16,819 nucleotides of DNA from Syntrophomonadaceae bacterium (lineage in GTDB: Bacteria > Bacillota > Ch66 > Ch109), in contig JAAZDI010000053.1 in assembly GCA_012512295.1 (NCBI GenBank), forward strand, positions 1 through 16,819. Reading direction: 5' to 3'. The position numbers and the translations under genes were made by a program. Shown here piece after piece: positions 12,551 through 16,819 of the stretch. The notes beneath the pieces were generated by a model, which saw only the letters and a list, made by a program, of their open reading frames with translations, made no database searches and had not been told where the DNA came from. Position 1 is the first letter of the stretch, and the number at the start of each line of letters is the position of its first letter.

Positions 12551-15164
12551 GGTCGTGTTTAATCAGCCCGCCGGCTTTCGACAGTTCTAAGACGATGATG
12601 GGCACAATTGCCAGCCCTAATGCGACTAAATACAGGGAAGCCGGTAACCTGATCAAACCAAAAACAATCGTGACCGGTGTAATAAATAGCACCATCATGA
12701 TCAGCGCGATTGATATCAAAGCCGCAATATTCAAGTTTTTGTTGCTCCAGATTCCGATCTTGAACAGAGAATGATTAGAACGCATATTGAAAGAATGGAT
12801 TACCTGGGTAAGGGCTAAAACAATGAAAGCCATTGTTTGGCCGCCGGCTAGCTGACCAGTTTCCTGTTCGCCGTACCAAAATCCGAACAGGGTTAAGACG
12901 GCGAACATAACCCCCTGTAACAGAATCCGTATCCCCAGCCCGTGGGCAAAAATGCTCTCATTTTTTGGTCTTGGTTTCCGCTCCATTATGTCTTCTTCCA
13001 CTGGTTCCATACCCAGGGCAATGGCCGGGAAACTGTCGGTCACCAGATTAATCCATAATAGATGAATCGCCAGCAACGGTGCTTTCTGCCACAAAACCAT
13101 GGCCAGGAACACGGTTAGGATTTCACCGATATTTGTCCCGAGCAAAAAGCCGACTACTTTTTTAATATTATCATATATGCCCCGGCCTTCCTTGACCGCC
13201 TCAACAATGGTCGCAAAATTATCATCGGTCAAAGTCATGTCCGCTGCGTTTTTGGCGACATCCGTGCCGGTGATGCCCATCGCACAACCGATATCAGCCG
13301 CTTTCAGGGCCGGCGCGTCGTTTACTCCGTCGCCGGTCATCGAAACGATTTCTCCTTGCCGCTGCCAGGCGCGGACAATTCGGATTTTATCCTCCGGGGA
13401 GACGCGGGCGTAAACGGAGATGTTGCGAACCCGGTTATTTAATTCTGCTTCAGACATCGCGGCCAACTCGGGGCCCGAAATAGCGGCATCCCCGTCTTGT
13501 AGAATACCTAAATCCCTGGCAATCGCTGAGGCGGTGATCACATGATCCCCGGTAATCATCACCGGTTTGATCCCTGCTTTTCGGCAGATAGTGACGGCGG
13601 CCCGCGCTTCCGGTCGCGGTGGGTCAATCATGCCTACCAGACCCATAAAGGTCAAACCATTTTCCAGTTCTTCGGAGGTGGGTTTTTCTGGAATGGCCTC
13701 AATTTCTTTGTAGCCGATGGCAATAACCCGCAAGGCTTCCTGGCTAAACAGATCATTGTATTTCTTCGCTCGTTTAATATCTCCCTTGATACATTTGGCG
13801 GCCAGGACATCAAAAGCCCCTTTAACAATAACTATATTTTTATGATCAATCCGATTTACCGTGGTCATTAATTTACGGTCTGAATCAAAAGGGATTTCGG
13901 CTAAGCGAGGATATTGGCGGTTCGCGGCATCCTTGGTTAGACCGTTGCGGTGGGCGGCCAGCACAATCGCGGTCTCGGTTGGATCCCCGAGATGACGCTC
14001 GGTTTGGCCATCAAATTCCACGGTGGCGTCTGAGCAGAGCAGGCCATATAGCAATAAATTCCTGATGCTAGGACTGTTGTTGGTGTTGATCGCTTCTATC
14101 TGGTCCTGATCGTCTGCATAGGCTTTGACTAAAGTCATCCGGTTTTGGGTCAGGGTGCCGGTTTTATCCGAGCAGATAACTGAGGCACTGCCTAGCGTTT
14201 CCACTGCCGGTAGCCGCCGGATGATCGCATTTTTCTTGACCATTCGCTGAACGCCGATAGATAGGACAATAGTTACGATCGCTGGCAAACCCTCGGGAAT
14301 AGCCGAGACCGCTAGAGATACAGCAATCATAAAGATTTCCAGGATCCGCATCCCAGTCATAATGCCAATGACCAGAATAACCGCACAAGCAAACAGGCCG
14401 ATCAGACCGAGGGATCTGCCAAGATTGGCTAACCTTTCCTGTAACGGAGTTTGCCCATCCTGCGTTTGTTCTAATAAGCCGGCAATTTTCCCTATTTCCG
14501 TGTTCATGCCGGTGGCCGTAACGACCGCTTTGGCATGTCCGTAGGTAATACTGCAGCCACTGTAAACCATATTCTGCCGGTCACCCAAAGGAGCATTGGC
14601 GGCGACGACAGCGGCAGCATCTTTTTCGGCTGGGACCGATTCACCGGTTAAGGCAGATTCATCCGATTTCAAACTAGCCGAATGCAGCAGTCGGGCATCA
14701 GCGGGAATGAAGTCGCCCGCTTCCAGAAAAATAATATCGCCGGGGACAAGGCTAGTCGCCTTAATTATTGTTTCTTTACCATCCCTGAAGACCCGGGCGT
14801 GTTGGGCGGATAAGCTTTTCAGGGCCTCCAGGGCTTTTTCGGCTTTGCTTTCTTGGAGAACACCCATTAGCGCGTTGAGCACCACAATCAGGAGGATTAA
14901 GGCGGGTTCAAAAAAGCCGGAAGGAATGCCCTCGTAGACAGCAACAATGAAAGAGATGAAGGTCGCTCCCAGCAGGATGATAATCATTACGTCCTTGAAC
15001 TGGTTAAAAAACCTCTGGAGGTTACTTATTTTCTTCTTTTCTTGAAGTTTATTTTCACCGTATTCCGCTAAACGACGGCTGACTTGCTCGGAACTCAGAC
15101 CCTGATTAAGATCGGGTTGTAGTTCCTGAAGCAGGTCTTCCAGTTTAGCACTATGGGCTAACAA
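12546..15164 (-). CDS. P-type calcium-transporting ATPase (P2A/P2B-like)
   Basis: The 872-residue pump has every P-type hallmark: TGES 173-176 (actuator loop), D333-K-T-G-T-L-T (phosphorylated aspartate), K448-G-A (ATP pocket), TGD 538-540 and GDGVNDAP 611-618. Ca2+ specificity is suggested by IPEGLP with E291 in helix 4, N678 and E681 in helix 5 (GTNIGE), and N706/T709/D710 in helix 6 (INLVTDSFPAIALGMEP). In helix 8 the position of the SERCA glutamate is Q787, as in plasma-membrane type pumps, so one Ca2+ per cycle is likely. It would export Ca2+ from the cytoplasm. The start is TTG 15164, the first codon after AGGAGG (15175-15180, spacing 10); no ATG is near. An N-terminal cation-ATPase domain is present (QGLSSEQVSRRLAEYGENKL). 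It is monocistronic. Confidence 0.93.
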   Translation of the reverse strand: MLAHSAKLEDLLQELQPDLNQGLSSEQVSRRLAEYGENKLQEKKKISNLQRFFNQFKDVMIIILLGATFISFIVAVYEGIPSGFFEPALILLIVVLNALMGVLQESKAEKALEALKSLSAQHARVFRDGKETIIKATSLVPGDIIFLEAGDFIPADARLLHSASLKSDESALTGESVPAEKDAAAVVAANAPLGDRQNMVYSGCSITYGHAKAVVTATGMNTEIGKIAGLLEQTQDGQTPLQERLANLGRSLGLIGLFACAVILVIGIMTGMRILEIFMIAVSLAVSAIPEGLPAIVTIVLSIGVQRMVKKNAIIRRLPAVETLGSASVICSDKTGTLTQNRMTLVKAYADDQDQIEAINTNNSPSIRNLLLYGLLCSDATVEFDGQTERHLGDPTETAIVLAAHRNGLTKDAANRQYPRLAEIPFDSDRKLMTTVNRIDHKNIVIVKGAFDVLAAKCIKGDIKRAKKYNDLFSQEALRVIAIGYKEIEAIPEKPTSEELENGLTFMGLVGMIDPPRPEARAAVTICRKAGIKPVMITGDHVITASAIARDLGILQDGDAAISGPELAAMSEAELNNRVRNISVYARVSPEDKIRIVRAWQRQGEIVSMTGDGVNDAPALKAADIGCAMGITGTDVAKNAADMTLTDDNFATIVEAVKEGRGIYDNIKKVVGFLLGTNIGEILTVFLAMVLWQKAPLLAIHLLWINLVTDSFPAIALGMEPVEEDIMERKPRPKNESIFAHGLGIRILLQGVMFAVLTLFGFWYGEQETGQLAGGQTMAFIVLALTQVIHSFNMRSNHSLFKIGIWSNKNLNIAALISIALIMMVLFITPVTIVFGLIRLPASLYLVALGLAIVPIIVLELSKAGGLIKHDQ

Positions 15165-15426
15165 TATCCAAAACCCTCCTCAAAATTCATCCAGTGGCGG
15201 ATTCAGAATAAGAAGGTATTCTGCACAACTAAGGATATTGTTACTTTTTCGGTGTTTTTCAATTCCCTATTTTTCTTATTAAGACAAGACCACCTAGACT
15301 TATCCGTAATTCTGCCTGAAATATCAGGTGGTAATAAAGCCCAAGGCGGTTTGAATTGATCTGAGTTCAAAAGAACCCTTATCATATGCGCGATCGACTT
15401 TTTCATGTTCTGATGGCTGAAGTAAA

Positions 15427-15505
15427 CTCATTCAGCTACGCTGAAGAGACTCGACGCCACCTGAAGTTAAAACAAGTAACCCCCACTTATAATAGCGGGG
15501 GTCTT
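15427..15505 (+). repeat. Structured intergenic element, copy A
   Basis: It shares CTC-TTC-GCT-CGCTGAA, GAGACTC, CCTGAAGTT, AACA-AGTAAC and a final C-rich/G-rich hairpin with 3611-3706. Its own structures are TTCAGC/GCTGAA (15431-15445) and ACCCCC/GGGGGT at the 3' end. The two copies lie in unrelated gene contexts, so the element is a repeat family or a repeated small RNA. Confidence 0.65.
15479..15502 (-). terminator. Probable terminator of trpB2, formed by the end of the repeat element
   Basis: ACCCCC (15479-15484) and GGGGGT (15497-15502) form a 6-bp GC stem with a 12-nt loop, 14 bp after the trpB2 stop. On the minus strand it is followed by TACTTGTTTT, a modest U-tract. Confidence 0.5.
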
Positions 15506-15515
15506 GCGAATCAGA

Positions 15516-16819
15516 TCAATTATCGTTGGACCTCACCTTAGGCAGGGTGGCAAACCCTTTTTCCAGCTCCTCATCTGAGGGGATATAGTCGGTCATGGTG
15601 CCTTCGTTATAGCTAATGTAGGCAGCTAGATCGAAGTAACCAGTGCCGGTCAACCCAAAGAGGATGGTCTTCTTTTCGCCGGTTTCTTTGCACTTAAGAG
15701 CTTCATCCATCGCGACCTTTAAGGCGTGAGCGGATTCAGGAGCCGGCAGAATGCCTTCGCAGCGGGCAAACAGGGTAGCGGCATCAAACACCTTGGTCTG
15801 CTCGACCGCACGCGCTTCCAGGTAACCGTCATGATAGAGCTTAGAGATAACCGGGCTCATGCCGTGGTACCTAAGCCCACCGGCGTGATTCGGTGATGGA
15901 ATAAAGCCGGAGCCCAAGGTGTACATTTTCATCAGCGGGGTTGTTTTCCCGGTATCGCCGAAATCATAGGCATATTTTCCTCTGGTTAGGGATGGACAGG
16001 AGGCCGGTTCGACTGCAATGAACTGAATGTTATTTTTACCCTCAATCTTTTCACCCATAAAGGGGGCGATTAAACCGCCAAGGTTGGAACCGCCGCCAGC
16101 GCAACCGATAATGATATCCGGCTTGATGTTGTATTTATCACAAGCAACCTTGGTCTCATTGCCGATAATTGATTGGTGCAGCAGAACATGGTCCAACACG
16201 CTGCCTAGGACATAGCGGCATCCTTCGGTCTTTAAAGCTACTTCAATGGCTTCCGAGATGGCACAGCCTAAAGAACCGCCGGTGCCCGGGTTTTCGGCCA
16301 GTATTTTTCGGCCTACTTCTGTTGTGTCAGAAGGGGAGGCCAGAATCTTTCCGCCGTAGGTTTCGATAACTGCTTTCCGGTAGGGCTTTTGTTCTACTGA
16401 TACTTTGACCATATAGACAGTTAAAGGGATATTGTAATAGGCGCAGGCCATGGCTAAGGCTGTACCCCATTGACCGGCCCCAGTTTCAGTAGTCAGGTTG
16501 GTCAGCCCTTGTTTTTTGGCAAAATAAACTTGAGCCGCAGCTGAGTTTAACTTGTGGGAACCAGAGGTATTGGTCCCCTCAAACTTGTAGTAGATTTCCG
16601 CCGGGGTATCCAACTGCTTTTCTAAGCAGTAAGCTCTGATCAGGGGAGACGGACGATACATTTTATAAAAGCTGCGGAGTTCTTCCGGAATCTCGATGTA
16701 CTGATCAGTCGTGTTTAGTTCTTGCTTGACTAGCTCGGAGCAGAATACTTGATTAAGTTCCTCGGGGGTACAGGGTTTTAGTGTGCCCGGATTAAGAAAA
16801 GGTTCGGGCAGTTCTTTCA
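15516..16819 (-). CDS. trpB2: Tryptophan synthase beta chain, TrpB2 type (5' end cut off)
   Basis: This PLP enzyme joins indole and serine to tryptophan. About 434 residues are visible, and the frame is open past an internal Met (16661) to the right edge. The upstream part reads ELPEPFLNPGTLKPC… and …EIPEELRSFYKMYRPSPLIRA, which is the N-terminal region specific to the long TrpB2 form, so only some 10-20 residues are missing. The PLP lysine lies in GSHKLNS (codon 16551-16553), the catalytic glutamate in TETGAGQWG, and the phosphate-binding loop is GCAGGGSNLGG (near 16083-16100). TrpB2 enzymes are often not in a trp operon and may salvage indole or use O-phosphoserine. No trpA or other trp gene is visible; the upstream context is outside the window. 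Confidence 0.92.
   Translation of the reverse strand, partial: KELPEPFLNPGTLKPCTPEELNQVFCSELVKQELNTTDQYIEIPEELRSFYKMYRPSPLIRAYCLEKQLDTPAEIYYKFEGTNTSGSHKLNSAAAQVYFAKKQGLTNLTTETGAGQWGTALAMACAYYNIPLTVYMVKVSVEQKPYRKAVIETYGGKILASPSDTTEVGRKILAENPGTGGSLGCAISEAIEVALKTEGCRYVLGSVLDHVLLHQSIIGNETKVACDKYNIKPDIIIGCAGGGSNLGGLIAPFMGEKIEGKNNIQFIAVEPASCPSLTRGKYAYDFGDTGKTTPLMKMYTLGSGFIPSPNHAGGLRYHGMSPVISKLYHDGYLEARAVEQTKVFDAATLFARCEGILPAPESAHALKVAMDEALKCKETGEKKTILFGLTGTGYFDLAAYISYNEGTMTDYIPSDEELEKGFATLPKVRSNDN

Larger units (their letters stand above)
15165..15515. other. Leader of the Ca2+ ATPase gene and spacer to trpB2
   Basis: Read toward the ATPase gene (minus strand) this holds two inverted repeats: ACCACCT/AGGTGGT (15289-15295 with 15326-15332) and a perfect hairpin CAGAATA/TATTCTG (15204-15210 with 15217-15223) about 40 bases before the start codon. 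I compared it with the manganese-sensing yybP-ykoY riboswitch, which controls some P-type ATPases, and did not see its conserved core. No -35/-10 pair is convincing. Confidence 0.4.

Noticed and set aside
12546..15164. Several plus-strand frames of 60-113 codons within the ATPase gene
   Set aside because: They are by-products of the codon usage of the opposite strand; no family resemblance.
15165..15330. yybP-ykoY (manganese) riboswitch or T-box ahead of the Ca2+ ATPase gene
   Set aside because: The conserved core sequences of these classes are not visible on the minus strand; the AGGTGGT word alone is not a T-box antiterminator.
15203..15406. A minus-strand frame of 67 codons upstream of the Ca2+ ATPase gene
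   Set aside because: No ribosome binding site, unremarkable composition and no recognisable family; it coincides with the structured leader and is more likely non-coding.
1..16819. tRNA, rRNA, prophage or integron structures
   Set aside because: No cloverleaf-like segments, rRNA words, integrase or phage proteins were recognised by eye; a dedicated search would be needed for certainty.

Overview
The window looks like chromosomal DNA of a low-to-mid G+C Gram-positive bacterium (Bacillota), most likely a clostridial or Peptococcaceae-type anaerobe. The signs are purine-rich AGGAGG-type ribosome binding sites, frequent GTG/TTG starts, a BlaI/BlaR1-like pair, a YtrA-type GntR regulator with its ABC transporter, a secreted protein with copper-amine-oxidase-like stalk domains, and a TrpB2-type tryptophan synthase beta chain. 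This placement is an inference from gene content only. I see no rRNA, tRNA, CRISPR array, phage gene, transposase or plasmid function.

Layout. 1-1100: the end of a small membrane/coiled-coil protein, then a four-helix membrane protein ending in a clear terminator. 1116-2984 (minus): a secreted multidomain protein. 3220-5740 (plus): four single-gene units with no shared function visible: a GNAT acetyltransferase, a beta-lactamase-fold serine hydrolase, a DUF1905 protein and a split-barrel FMN-type protein. 6056-8685: a BlaI-type repressor and an M56 membrane protease translated with ATGA overlap from a promoter that carries two dyad operators. 8833-9327: a small membrane protein with HExxH. 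9407-11272: a GntR/YtrA-type repressor, ABC ATPase and ABC permease as one overlapping operon behind a near-consensus promoter. 11491-12312: undecaprenyl-diphosphatase UppP. 12546-15164 (minus): a P-type Ca2+ ATPase, convergent with uppP across a bidirectional terminator. 15516-16819 (minus): TrpB2, cut by the right edge.

How the genes may work together. From 6.0 to 12.3 kb there are two independently repressed regulatory operons (BlaI/M56 and GntR/ABC), a second membrane HExxH protein, and UppP, which recycles the lipid carrier for cell-wall precursors. In other Bacillota each of these types is tied to cell-envelope stress or antibiotics that target the wall, so this stretch may be an envelope-stress neighbourhood. 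That is inference; no common operon or shared operator joins them.

The spacers are richer than the genes suggest. There are three copies of a roughly 33-bp element with a TAGCGGG core (5945, 11388, 12444), two copies of an 80-95-bp structured element (3611, 15427), one inverted repeat of the TTCTGAGCGAAGCG type (12364) and a 19-bp tandem repeat (226-281). The repeat families and the duplicated blaI operator are the most distinctive non-coding features. I do not see a clearly novel multi-gene system.
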